From positions 1 to 60,583 of the forward strand of contig NZ_MSSW01000012.1 in assembly GCF_002150685.1 (NCBI RefSeq): a DNA stretch of 60,583 nt, given 5' to 3'. Made by a program: the position numbers and the translations under genes. How positions within the stretch are numbered: the stretch's first letter is position 1; each line of letters starts with the position of its first letter. Source of the DNA: Algoriphagus antarcticus (lineage in GTDB: Bacteria > Bacteroidota > Bacteroidia > Cytophagales > Cyclobacteriaceae). Shown in pieces: positions 9,271 through 17,704 of the stretch. The notes beneath the pieces are model-generated. The model was given only the letters and a program-made list of their open reading frames with translations. It searched no databases and had not been told where the DNA came from.

Positions 9271-9301
9271 CAAATATACGGGATAATTATTCGGATTCAA
9301 A
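9271..9301 (-). promoter_or_regulatory. Bacteroidota-type promoter for the bamD block
   Basis: On the minus strand TTTG (9298-9301) is followed by a 19-bp spacer and TATATTTG (9271-9278). This matches the Bacteroidota housekeeping consensus TTTG-N~19-TAnnTTTG exactly. The predicted start site falls near 9264-9266, giving a leader of only about 5-12 nt before bamD. Confidence 0.65.
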
Positions 9302-9326
9302 TGGATGATTGCTGTGAAGTCAAGTC

Positions 9327-10043
9327 TTACTTCTTGACGAAGAGCTTCTTGGTCACAATATTCTTATTGTCCAAGAAAAGGGTGTAGAAATAAATCCCAG
9401 GGTTAAAATCAGACACATTTATTACCAAGGAGTTTCTTTCTGGATCAAGTTCATAATCTGCTATGGGATTCCCAATGAAGCTGTTTATTGCAATTCTTGC
9501 CTTAACAGACTGATTTTTGAAGTTGTAATCTAGCTGAGCTGTTCTCACACTAGGGTTTGGATAGACGTCACTAAGCACGATATCCTTATAATCAAACTCA
9601 TTTACTTTTATTGCTGGATCATCTACTTCATACCTAGCTTCAACGACAAAAAGGTCTCTTAAATTGCTCTCATTTACAAAAGATAAATCAAAAGATCCTT
9701 TCGTTTCAGCTATTCCCATATCAAATTCCAGATACAAGTCAGTCAACAATTCGCCAGGTTCCAAGGTCAATTTAATTTTCGCAAGCTCTTTTTTCGGATC
9801 GTAGCACTGATCTCCGATACAAAGTCTTACTTTCTGAGAAGAGCCAATATTGCCACGAAGAGTTTTCAGAAGATATGTTTTGACTTGGTTAGTTTCGTTT
9901 TGCAGGATTATTGTTTTACGTTGGGTAGAGCCCAAATCCCCTCTAAATTCAATACCATCACTCAGCACACGCACTTGTTGGGCTTCCGCTATAACGGGAA
10001 CCAACAGCCAAAGCCACGTAAAAAATATGAGTGATCGTTTCAT
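9327..10043 (-). CDS. Secreted protein with type IX C-terminal sorting domain
   Basis: This 238-residue protein has a signal peptide (MKRSLIFFTWLWLLVPVIAEAQ) and ends in a type A T9SS sorting domain. That domain is recognised from LSDVYPNPSVRTAQLDYNF, the strand IYFYTLFLDNKNI and the basic terminus VTKKLFVKK. Such domains direct proteins through PorU-type machinery to the cell surface. The middle region (about 22-160) is beta-rich, with CIGDQCYDPKKE containing two cysteines close together; I do not recognise its function. It is a stand-alone gene between bamD and the OstA-like gene. Confidence 0.82.
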   Translation of the reverse strand: MKRSLIFFTWLWLLVPVIAEAQQVRVLSDGIEFRGDLGSTQRKTIILQNETNQVKTYLLKTLRGNIGSSQKVRLCIGDQCYDPKKELAKIKLTLEPGELLTDLYLEFDMGIAETKGSFDLSFVNESNLRDLFVVEARYEVDDPAIKVNEFDYKDIVLSDVYPNPSVRTAQLDYNFKNQSVKARIAINSFIGNPIADYELDPERNSLVINVSDFNPGIYFYTLFLDNKNIVTKKLFVKK

Positions 10044-10212
10044 GTAGAGTTTTAATCGATATGCTTTCAGTATTTGTAACTATATTCAATATACGGACAA
10101 AAGTAAGCCAATGGCTATGTAATCTGTGAAAAATGCGGTTAAAATCTGTTAACCTTTATGTAATTTTTTCGCCTTCAACACGTTACCCACTGTCCTCATA
10201 CCACAAAAATGG

Positions 10213-11859
10213 TTATGGACTCTGTTTTTCTGGTTTCCAACCGCGTTTTTCTAGTGATTTTAGGATTTCTTCATCTGTTGGTAAAATCAATTCTACCTCT
10301 GGAAGATTAAATAAATTTTCTGCATTCGGGTCGATTTCTTCGGGTTTTCTCCAGGCATATATATCCTCCATGGTGGGTTTTTCTTCAAACCTCCAACTGA
10401 AACCTTCGAGTCTGGAATTCTCCTCATTGATGAGTTGAAAAGGGGTAAATTTCCCGTCGGGTTTTATACCGTAAGTTACGCGCTGAATAGTGCCATCTTT
10501 AAATCTGAGTTTAATATTCGCGCTCAGGGTTTTATTAATTCCCTGGGAAATAGTGTCTGCTTGCAACACAAAGTAAAGCGACTCTCCATTTCCATCAATA
10601 TCAATCTTGTCCATTTGACCATTTTCAAAATAGCCAACCATCGTCCTGCCTTTCATCTGGTTGAAGTTCCTTATCGTATCCTGAGTGATAACAAATACTT
10701 TGTCCTTCATAAACACACGATCCAGCTCCTCATTAGCTATGTAAAACACCATGCTATCGGCAGTAATCTGACTTTTCTGGTTCCACATCACAGGATCTTT
10801 GAAAAGCTGAATGGATGAGTCAGAAAAATTATAAACCAATGAATCTGCCACTCCTGACAAATCTGATTTTACCAACTTTACAGACCGGAAAGCCAGTAAA
10901 TATTTCATAGAATCCACCTCACCATCTTGTGAGATCAAGGAGTCAGAAGCCATATATAGGGTGTCTTTTTCAAAATACCTTCTGACTAAGGCATTCCCGT
11001 GTACCAAGCTATATTTGCGCTCCTCCCAATACTCCCCAACTTCCCCGAAAACCTCTACTTGCCGTTCTTTATTGAGTATACTCACATCTTCTATCCCCTC
11101 GTAATATGCATCCAGCTCACTGTAGAACAACTCTTGGGCTTTTATTCGGCTAGTTTCTGTCTCTACCACCCCATCGTAAAACCTAAACTTTTTCGCCTGA
11201 GTATCATAAAAACTACCGTTCTGGGCATCGAGAGTATTCCCTTCTTTTGAAATTAAATTGGTCAATCCTTTTGTCTCTGCAGTCTTTGGAATAGTGAGGT
11301 AAATCAAATCATTGGTTTTCATCGTGTAGTCAGGATTGACTAGCACTACGTTATTCTTAAAAGTGATTTTCTCATTACTCACCTCATACGTACCGAGCTC
11401 GCTCGTAAGCACATTTACTGAATCGACTACTTCCCCGTCATTATAATAATAGGCAATATTGCCGGCACGATCATAATCCAAGTATTCCGTTTTCAGCGTG
11501 GTTTTATCATTAGTAAATACGACGTTGTTCCGAAGCTTGGCAAGCTGAGTATTCCCATCGTATTCTGCATACCTACTCGTAGTCTTTACCGGATCTACCT
11601 CATCCACTATCCTTACATTACCGAATAGCCTTGCTTTATTTTCTTCTCTAAAAAAATGTGCTGAGTCACAAAAAATCAATGTATTCTTATGCTTCATCTC
11701 AACGTCGCCCAACAACCGCTCAAAGCCTTTTGCACCGATCCCGATCAAAACATCAGCCCTGTTAATATCCAGCGTGGATTTTCCCTGAGCTTGGGACGAA
11801 AATGAAAAGGAGCAAAAAGCCACTAAGAAAAATGAAATCCGAAATAAGGTTGTAGTCAT
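10213..11859 (-). CDS. OstA/LptA-like organic solvent tolerance protein
   Basis: This 548-residue protein has a signal peptide (to about residue 24, SFSSQAQG). The N-terminal half is built of OstA-like beta-jellyroll repeats, seen as repeated patterns such as ARLFGNVRIVD, AKLRNNVVFTND and KITFKNNVVLVNPDYTMKTNDLIY. The family (OstA-like/LptA, DUF related to LptD N-terminus) belongs to lipopolysaccharide transport across the periplasm. In Bacteroidota such proteins are longer than E. coli LptA, as here. The acidic C-terminus has no beta-barrel, so this is not a full LptD. It diverges from tilS, with a 48-bp shared intergenic region. Confidence 0.82.
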   Translation of the reverse strand: MTTTLFRISFFLVAFCSFSFSSQAQGKSTLDINRADVLIGIGAKGFERLLGDVEMKHKNTLIFCDSAHFFREENKARLFGNVRIVDEVDPVKTTSRYAEYDGNTQLAKLRNNVVFTNDKTTLKTEYLDYDRAGNIAYYYNDGEVVDSVNVLTSELGTYEVSNEKITFKNNVVLVNPDYTMKTNDLIYLTIPKTAETKGLTNLISKEGNTLDAQNGSFYDTQAKKFRFYDGVVETETSRIKAQELFYSELDAYYEGIEDVSILNKERQVEVFGEVGEYWEERKYSLVHGNALVRRYFEKDTLYMASDSLISQDGEVDSMKYLLAFRSVKLVKSDLSGVADSLVYNFSDSSIQLFKDPVMWNQKSQITADSMVFYIANEELDRVFMKDKVFVITQDTIRNFNQMKGRTMVGYFENGQMDKIDIDGNGESLYFVLQADTISQGINKTLSANIKLRFKDGTIQRVTYGIKPDGKFTPFQLINEENSRLEGFSWRFEEKPTMEDIYAWRKPEEIDPNAENLFNLPEVELILPTDEEILKSLEKRGWKPEKQSP

Positions 11860-11876
11860 AGCTGCACGAATGTGGG

Positions 11877-11903
11877 CAAAATTAGCAGAAAATGATATTT
11901 TTG
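11877..11903. promoter_or_regulatory. Overlapping divergent -7 elements for ostA-like gene and tilS
   Basis: Two TAnnTTTG boxes sit back to back in a 48-bp intergenic region. TAATTTTG on the minus strand (11877-11884) is 17 bp before the ostA-like ATG. TATTTTTG on the plus strand (11896-11903) is 4 bp before the tilS ATG. If used, the tilS transcript would be leaderless or nearly so. The -33 elements are weak (TTG on the minus strand at 11906-11908; none clear on the plus strand). Confidence 0.45.
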
Positions 11904-11907
11904 ATCA

Positions 11908-13227
11908 ATGGTTGAAGCTTTTATCCGGCATATCCGGAACAAATCTATTTTAGATCCCTCCAAAACCTACCTATTGGCAAGCAGTGGCGGAATGGACAGT
12001 ATGTGCTTAGGCAATCTTCTTACCAAAGCGGAAATCCCTTTTGAGATAGCCCATGTCAATTTCCAATTACGGGCAAAGGAAAGCGACGGGGATGAAAACT
12101 TTCTCAGAAATTGGGCGAATTCCTTTGGGAAAACATTCCATGTTCATCATGCCGAAACTTACGCCTTCGCATCAGAGAGAAATATCTCTACGCAAATGGC
12201 AGCCAGAGAGATTCGCTACGATTGGTTTGAAAAACTAAGAGTAGAGCGAAATCTGGCTGGAATCATTTTGGCGCATCATGAGGACGATCAGATCGAAACT
12301 ATTTTCCTTAACCTTCTTCGAGGTACAGGTATAGAAGGGATTTATGGAATGGCAGAGCGTAGAGGCTGGTTAATTCGTCCACTATTGCCTTTTGCAAGAG
12401 AGGAAATCAAAGCATATATACTCGAAAATCAGATCGAATGGCGAGAGGACAGTTCCAATGAAAAGACGGACTATAAGAGAAATAAACTCCGCCACATCAG
12501 CTTACCAGCACTATACTCTACCGCTGATGATGCCAAGTCAAATTTATTGAACAGTTTCGCTAGACTGAAAGACACAGGTAAAGCTTTTGCTGTGCTTTTT
12601 GAAAGCTGGAAAATTGAAAAAATTCAGGACTCGGATGGGCTACAAATCCTTCCGTTAACTGATATTTTGAGGAAGGCTGGAGCAACATCGCTTCTTTACT
12701 TCTGGCTTCGCCCGTTTGGTTTCAATTCCGATCAGGCACAAGATATTTTGGAAACTTGTCAATCTGGCGATTCTGGAAAATTATTTGAAAGCCCTTCCCA
12801 TTTGCTCAATCTTGACCGAGACCGGCTGATTTTGGCACCGATACCCAGTCAGTTTGACTCCATCTCGATTTCTGAAAGTGATATAGAGTTTCTTTTACCT
12901 GAGGGGAAGTATGAAATTCTCAAACTGGAAGGCAAAGAGGCTCTAGATAAAACCCGGCAAAATGCCATGCTCGACCTAGAGCGTTTGAGTTTCCCTTTAG
13001 AAATCCGCAGCTGGCAAGAAGGTGATCGATTTATTCCCCTCGGAATGAAAAATACCAAGAAAATCTCTGACTTTTTGATAGATTTGAAAGTACCTGTGGT
13101 GAAAAAACATGCGGTAAAAGTATTACTTTCCGAAGGTCAAATAGCCTGGGTTATTGGTTTTAGAATCGCTGATTGGGCAAAATCAACGGCAGCTACAAGA
13201 AAGTTACTTTATCTAAAAAAACGATAA
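11908..13227 (+). CDS. tilS: tRNA(Ile)-lysidine synthase TilS
   Basis: This 439-residue protein modifies C34 of the CAU-anticodon tRNA-Ile to lysidine, using ATP, so that it reads AUA. The PP-loop ATPase motif is SGGMDS (residues 26-31). The HVNFQLR segment, LAHHEDDQIETIFLNLLRG and RPLLPF are typical of the N-terminal domain. The C-terminal TilS domain follows (about 360-439: RSWQEGDRFIPLGMKNTKKISDFLID, then VIGFRIADWAKS). Length is normal. It is followed after 3 bp by a cNMP-binding protein gene, almost certainly in the same transcript. Confidence 0.95.
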   Translation: MVEAFIRHIRNKSILDPSKTYLLASSGGMDSMCLGNLLTKAEIPFEIAHVNFQLRAKESDGDENFLRNWANSFGKTFHVHHAETYAFASERNISTQMAAREIRYDWFEKLRVERNLAGIILAHHEDDQIETIFLNLLRGTGIEGIYGMAERRGWLIRPLLPFAREEIKAYILENQIEWREDSSNEKTDYKRNKLRHISLPALYSTADDAKSNLLNSFARLKDTGKAFAVLFESWKIEKIQDSDGLQILPLTDILRKAGATSLLYFWLRPFGFNSDQAQDILETCQSGDSGKLFESPSHLLNLDRDRLILAPIPSQFDSISISESDIEFLLPEGKYEILKLEGKEALDKTRQNAMLDLERLSFPLEIRSWQEGDRFIPLGMKNTKKISDFLIDLKVPVVKKHAVKVLLSEGQIAWVIGFRIADWAKSTAATRKLLYLKKR

Positions 13228-13230
13228 GCA

Positions 13231-13746
13231 ATGCGCAATCCATTTTCTAAAACATACACTGAGGCGGAGGAGCAAATGTTCCATTTTCTTGGACAGATAA
13301 AGTTTTTTGAGAGCTTGAAAGAGAAGGAAATGGCTCGATTTATCCCTGCGATGCATCACCGAAAGTATGTGAAGGATGAAGTAGTTTTCTTCAGCAAAGA
13401 CCCAAGTCAAGCACTTTATTTAGTCAAAAGCGGAGACATCAGCCTCACCATTGACATTAAAGACAATTTCGAAACTATATTTGAAGTCAAAAGAGGTGAA
13501 GCATTCGGAGAAAACTCTTTGCTTGAAAATGCAAAGAGAACTTACACCGCGCTAATCGTATCTGACGAGTCCGAATTAATTGTAATTCCTCACTTTGCCA
13601 TGCAGGAGATTTTTGACAGCAACCCAAAGATCAAAGCAAAAATGATGACCTCACTCACTGAATACTATAATCAAAACAACCAACGACTTTTTCGCTCTTA
13701 TCGGGAATCGTTTGGCTTCTTCAGCCTCCGCCAGATGTTTGAATAA
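13231..13746 (+). CDS. Cyclic nucleotide-binding (Crp/Fnr-like effector) domain protein without HTH
   Basis: This 171-residue protein consists of one cNMP-binding beta-roll (about 28-135). The phosphate-binding cassette is visible as RGEAFGENSLLENAKRTYTA, with Gly-Glu and Arg-Thr in the usual positions. After it there is only a short helical tail (about 136-171, YNQNNQRLFRSYRESFGFFSL). There is no DNA-binding winged helix, so it is not a complete Crp-type regulator. The ATG at 13231 is 3 bp after the tilS stop. A role in sensing a cyclic nucleotide is inferred from the domain alone; the partner is unknown. Confidence 0.82.
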   Translation: MRNPFSKTYTEAEEQMFHFLGQIKFFESLKEKEMARFIPAMHHRKYVKDEVVFFSKDPSQALYLVKSGDISLTIDIKDNFETIFEVKRGEAFGENSLLENAKRTYTALIVSDESELIVIPHFAMQEIFDSNPKIKAKMMTSLTEYYNQNNQRLFRSYRESFGFFSLRQMFE

Positions 13747-13893
13747 CACACTTCAAACCCGCTAGCTCGCACTTGTCAAAAAACCTTAATTACTTCCAAA
13801 GTATTATGGAGTCAGTTTCGAATCCTAGGCATTGTTTGATATCTTAGCCCCGCTTTTTAACGCAAAATATTCATATTAAACTCTATAAATCTA

Positions 13894-14829
13894 ATGAGCA
13901 AAGTAACCGTAGTAGGAGCTGGTAACGTAGGCGCAACTTGTGCCGATGTATTGGCTTATCGAGAAATCGCTGAGGAAATTGTCTTAATTGATATCAAAGA
14001 AGGTGTAGCCGAAGGTAAAGCACTTGATATTTTCCAAAAAGCCCCTATCAATCAATACGATAGCCGTACCACAGGAAGCACAAATGATTATAGCAAAACT
14101 GCTAATTCAGATGTAGTAGTAATCACCTCAGGCCTTCCTCGTAAGCCAGGCATGACTCGTGACGATTTGATCGAAACCAACGCCGGTATCGTGAAGTCAG
14201 TGACTGAGAATGTAATCAAGCACTCTCCAAACGCAATCATCATTGTGGTTTCTAACCCACTTGATGTAATGACTTACCAAGCGCATATCACTGCTGGTAT
14301 TTCGAGAAATAAAGTAATAGGCATGGCGGGTATCTTGGATACTGCTCGCTACAGAGCCTTCCTTGCAGAAGAATTGAACGTGTCTCCGAAAGATATTCAG
14401 GCTATCCTTATGGGTGGTCATGGTGATACCATGGTTCCTCTTCCTCGTTACACTACAGTAGCTGGTATTCCGGTCACTGAATTGGTAGCACAAGACAAGC
14501 TCGATGCAATCATCGAAAGAACTAAGTTCGGCGGTGGTGAGCTAGTGAAGCTAATGGGTACTTCTGCATGGTATGCACCAGGTGCTGCAGCTGCGCAAAT
14601 GGTAGAAGCTATCTTGAAAAATCAAAGAAGGGTATTCCCTGTTTGTATCAAACTAGAAGGTGAATATGGAATCGACGATTGCTATCTAGGTGTACCGGTA
14701 ATTCTTGGCAAAAATGGTGTAGAGAAAGTATTGGAACTAGACCTAAATGCTGAAGAAAAAGCACTTCTCGAGACTTCTAGAGGTCATGTGAAAGAAGTAA
14801 TGGAAGTTTTGAACAAGCTGGGTAAGTAA
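13894..14829 (+). CDS. mdh: Malate dehydrogenase (NAD)
   Basis: This 311-residue protein interconverts malate and oxaloacetate in the TCA cycle. The N-terminal Rossmann motif is GAGNVG (residues 8-13), and an acidic residue after beta-2 (IDIKEG, Asp33) favours NAD over NADP. Substrate-binding arginines lie in LPRKPGMTRDD (about Arg83, Arg89) and LDTARYR (Arg152), and the catalytic His is in GGHGDTM (His176). It is the LDH-like tetrameric type of MDH common in Bacteroidota. It is monocistronic, with a strong terminator just downstream. Confidence 0.97.
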   Translation: MSKVTVVGAGNVGATCADVLAYREIAEEIVLIDIKEGVAEGKALDIFQKAPINQYDSRTTGSTNDYSKTANSDVVVITSGLPRKPGMTRDDLIETNAGIVKSVTENVIKHSPNAIIIVVSNPLDVMTYQAHITAGISRNKVIGMAGILDTARYRAFLAEELNVSPKDIQAILMGGHGDTMVPLPRYTTVAGIPVTELVAQDKLDAIIERTKFGGGELVKLMGTSAWYAPGAAAAQMVEAILKNQRRVFPVCIKLEGEYGIDDCYLGVPVILGKNGVEKVLELDLNAEEKALLETSRGHVKEVMEVLNKLGK

Positions 14830-14846
14830 TCCTAGCAGTTTTATAT

Positions 14847-14898
14847 ATCAGACCTGAGATTCTCTTGCATTTGTGAGAGTTTCTTAGGTCTGATTTTT
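14847..14898 (+). terminator. Rho-independent terminator after mdh
   Basis: ATCAGACCT at 14847-14855 pairs with AGGTCTGAT at 14886-14894. The inner sequences AGATTCTCT and AGAGTTTCT extend the stem imperfectly. It ends in a run of five T, 18 bp after the mdh stop. Confidence 0.85.
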
Positions 14899-14929
14899 GT
14901 AATATGCCATCTGAATCATCCTTGAGCCT

Positions 14930-17635
14930 GTGAAGATCTGGAAAAGCTTACTTATACTTTTTATTACCATTCTCTTCGCCGGAGGAGGCTTTTGGATCTA
15001 CAAATCCTACTTTTCATCCCGCCAAGTCAATAGTCTTGAAGTAATTAGCCAAAATGCTGTTTTCGTCTTTGAAACGTATGAGGGTGCTGAGCAATGGAAT
15101 ACTTTAGTCAATGACCCGGTCTGGGAAATTTTAAAAGCACTCCCCGCATTTCAGCGATTATCTGATCAGCTCATTACGCTGGACAGTCTAAACGGAGGTT
15201 CCGGAGAAATCGCCAAATCCATTAACGGCCAACAAGCAACTATCAGTCTTCATCCCACCGGTATTGAGACTTTCGAATTACTTTTTACAGTAAATCTCAA
15301 ACCATCAACCGCGACAGATTTCATTGACGAAATTAAGTCTCGTATTCCATCTGGATCACGATTCCAACCCAGACAATATTCAGACAAGGACGTGTTGGAA
15401 TATTACGATCCGGACAACAACAGGCTTTGGAGTATTTCTTTACTGGGCGATCTGGCTGTGATTTCTTCCTCTTCCTTCTTGGTGGAGGAGGCCATCCGCT
15501 TCTATGTAAATGAAGATCAGCAAAGCTTTTACTCCTTAGTGAAGTCAATTCCATATAACTCAGATGCGCAAGGAAGGCTTTTACTTGCGGGCAAAGGATT
15601 GGGTAGCTTGTTGAAGGGAATCGGTGGACAAAGAGAGAGCAGTACCATTGCTGCATTGGAAATCATGCCTGGAGTGGTGGCCATGGATATATATCTGGAA
15701 GAAAATCAGATGGTTTTCAAAGGCCCGGTGATCTATGATGAGGAGGTGAATTTCACACCTTCCATTCAAGCTAACCTTGCTGCTATCGAAGATGTGGTTT
15801 CTAATCGTACCCTTGCGCTCACGCAGATTAATTTAGAAAGCATATATGAGACGCAAAAAATAGCTAATCGTGCGTTTACAGCTAGAGCGACTTTCAGCGG
15901 TGACATACAGCGCAAGCTCCTAGACAAAGGTTTCTTGGATAGCTTCACTGGAGAATTATATTTGCTTGATCTGGAAAATGCAGGCGGAGTAGATAAAAAT
16001 CTAGCGCTATTGGCAAGAACTAGAGATGCCGATTTAGCAATCCAGCAACTCAAAGAATTTCAAGAAAGTGAAAGTGATGAAGGTTCTGATTTCTATTCGG
16101 GGCACGAAATACTATTCCTTTCCGAAGAAGATTTCCCAGCCCATTTATTCGCAGGGAAATTCCCGGGGTTTGGGCAGACTTTCATCACCTCAGAGAATGA
16201 CGTGTTGATCCTAGCCAATTCCCAGCAAGCCATGAAGCTGGTCTTGGACGACATCAGTTCTGGAAGTACTTGGGGCAAATCCTCCAGAGCACCTGAAGCT
16301 AAGAAGGACTTGAGTCCGACCTCGGGTTTCAGTAGATTGTATTTGACGGATCACATTTGGGATTCCTGGACTAAAAAAGCCAATCCATCCTGGAGCTCTT
16401 TCCTTCAGAAATACTCTGAAGCGTTCCAATCCTTCCCATGGATTTCATTTAAAATAAATCAGCTCCAAGATAGAACTGAGGCGACATTGAGCTTCCCGTA
16501 TGACGGTGAATCCATTCCAAAGATCGAAACTACCGACCCTATCTCTTTGCAGCCAAGCAACAGAATCTCCTTTGATGAACGATTGATTTATGGGCCAAAA
16601 TCTATCATTAATTATCAAGACAATACGGAGGATTTGCTTGTACAAGACCAAAACAATGTCCTCCACCTGATCAATTCCGCAGGTCAGGAAGTTTTCTCAG
16701 AGCAGCTTACAGGCCCGATTGTATCGGATGCTTTCCAAATTGATTACTACAAAAATGGAAAGCTTCAGTTGCTAGTAGCGACCGCAGACAAAATCTACGG
16801 AATCGACAGATTGGGTGATCCGCTTCCTTCCTATCCAATCAGTATAAGCGGAGAAAAGATCACTCATTTCAATCTCGTTGATTACAGCAATTCAAAAGAC
16901 TATCGGTATTTTATTAGTACTGAAGGAGGTAATTTATTCTTACTTGATAAGACTGGAGAAAAACTGGAAGGTTGGGATCCGAATCGAATAGGAGCCAAAA
17001 CTATCGGAGCTCCGACACATTACCGTGTTCCCGGAAAAGGTGATTTCATGGTGGCCTTGACGGAAAACGGAAAACTTCAGCTTTTCAACAGAAGAGGAGA
17101 AAGTCAATCTGGTTCTTCCGTCAAGCTCGCAGACTCCTTCAATTCTGGTTTGATCGCTTGGAGAGATCCAAAATCCCGATCCACACTGCTTGTTGGGATT
17201 ACCAAAAACGGTGAGGTGATTCATTCGAATTTCAACGGAGAAATCGGATACAGAAATCAATTGATCAAAAATGACCGTGACAGTGAATTCCTGTTGGTAG
17301 CAGATCAAAAACAAAACGATTTTGTCTTCATCTCGCGTCAGTTTAATGAAGTAAGTGTGCTCGATAGAAATGAAAAACCACTTTTCAGCATGCGGGTTTC
17401 AGATGAAAATCTGGTCTATCAATATTTTGACTTCGGCTCAGATAGGCAATTATTCGCGATAACAGATCTCAATCAGGAGTTTTGCTATTTGTATGACCTA
17501 AAAGGAAATCTGCAAACCACCATGCCGCTGGAAAGCACTGGTCCAATCCAAATCACGTATCAGTCATCCTTGGGTCAGTATTTGATCAGAACAGTAAGTG
17601 GCTCTACCCTCACAGAATTCCAGTTGGCAGATTAG
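14930..17635 (+). CDS. Membrane-anchored protein of unknown function with propeller-like C-terminus
   Basis: This protein has 901 residues, reading from a GTG at 14930; I see no in-frame ATG nearby and the reading frame immediately encodes a membrane anchor (LLILFITILFAGGGFWIY). Residues about 35-530 form an alpha/beta region with DUF3352-like spacing (for example ALTQINLESIYE, FPGFGQTFITSENDVLILAN). Residues about 545-900 repeat short strands with G-D/N turns (DKIYGIDRLGDPLPSYPI, NLFLLDKTGEKLEGWDP, LQLFNRRGE), which look like beta-propeller blades. Most of the protein should lie in the periplasm. I do not recognise a named family. It precedes an MscS gene on the same strand by 69 bp. Confidence 0.75.
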   Translation: MKIWKSLLILFITILFAGGGFWIYKSYFSSRQVNSLEVISQNAVFVFETYEGAEQWNTLVNDPVWEILKALPAFQRLSDQLITLDSLNGGSGEIAKSINGQQATISLHPTGIETFELLFTVNLKPSTATDFIDEIKSRIPSGSRFQPRQYSDKDVLEYYDPDNNRLWSISLLGDLAVISSSSFLVEEAIRFYVNEDQQSFYSLVKSIPYNSDAQGRLLLAGKGLGSLLKGIGGQRESSTIAALEIMPGVVAMDIYLEENQMVFKGPVIYDEEVNFTPSIQANLAAIEDVVSNRTLALTQINLESIYETQKIANRAFTARATFSGDIQRKLLDKGFLDSFTGELYLLDLENAGGVDKNLALLARTRDADLAIQQLKEFQESESDEGSDFYSGHEILFLSEEDFPAHLFAGKFPGFGQTFITSENDVLILANSQQAMKLVLDDISSGSTWGKSSRAPEAKKDLSPTSGFSRLYLTDHIWDSWTKKANPSWSSFLQKYSEAFQSFPWISFKINQLQDRTEATLSFPYDGESIPKIETTDPISLQPSNRISFDERLIYGPKSIINYQDNTEDLLVQDQNNVLHLINSAGQEVFSEQLTGPIVSDAFQIDYYKNGKLQLLVATADKIYGIDRLGDPLPSYPISISGEKITHFNLVDYSNSKDYRYFISTEGGNLFLLDKTGEKLEGWDPNRIGAKTIGAPTHYRVPGKGDFMVALTENGKLQLFNRRGESQSGSSVKLADSFNSGLIAWRDPKSRSTLLVGITKNGEVIHSNFNGEIGYRNQLIKNDRDSEFLLVADQKQNDFVFISRQFNEVSVLDRNEKPLFSMRVSDENLVYQYFDFGSDRQLFAITDLNQEFCYLYDLKGNLQTTMPLESTGPIQITYQSSLGQYLIRTVSGSTLTEFQLAD

Positions 17636-17704
17636 GCATATCAGGATTCCCTTGGGCTTCGCCTTATGATTGGCTAACTTGCAAAAAAATCACCAATTCA
17701 ACCA

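Noticed and set aside
10133..10438. 101-codon open frame on the plus strand
   Set aside because: It is mostly antisense to the OstA-like gene, with composition unlike a real protein.
13790..13893. mdh promoter
   Set aside because: TATCTTAG is the only near match to the -7 consensus and lacks a proper -33 element; too weak to list.
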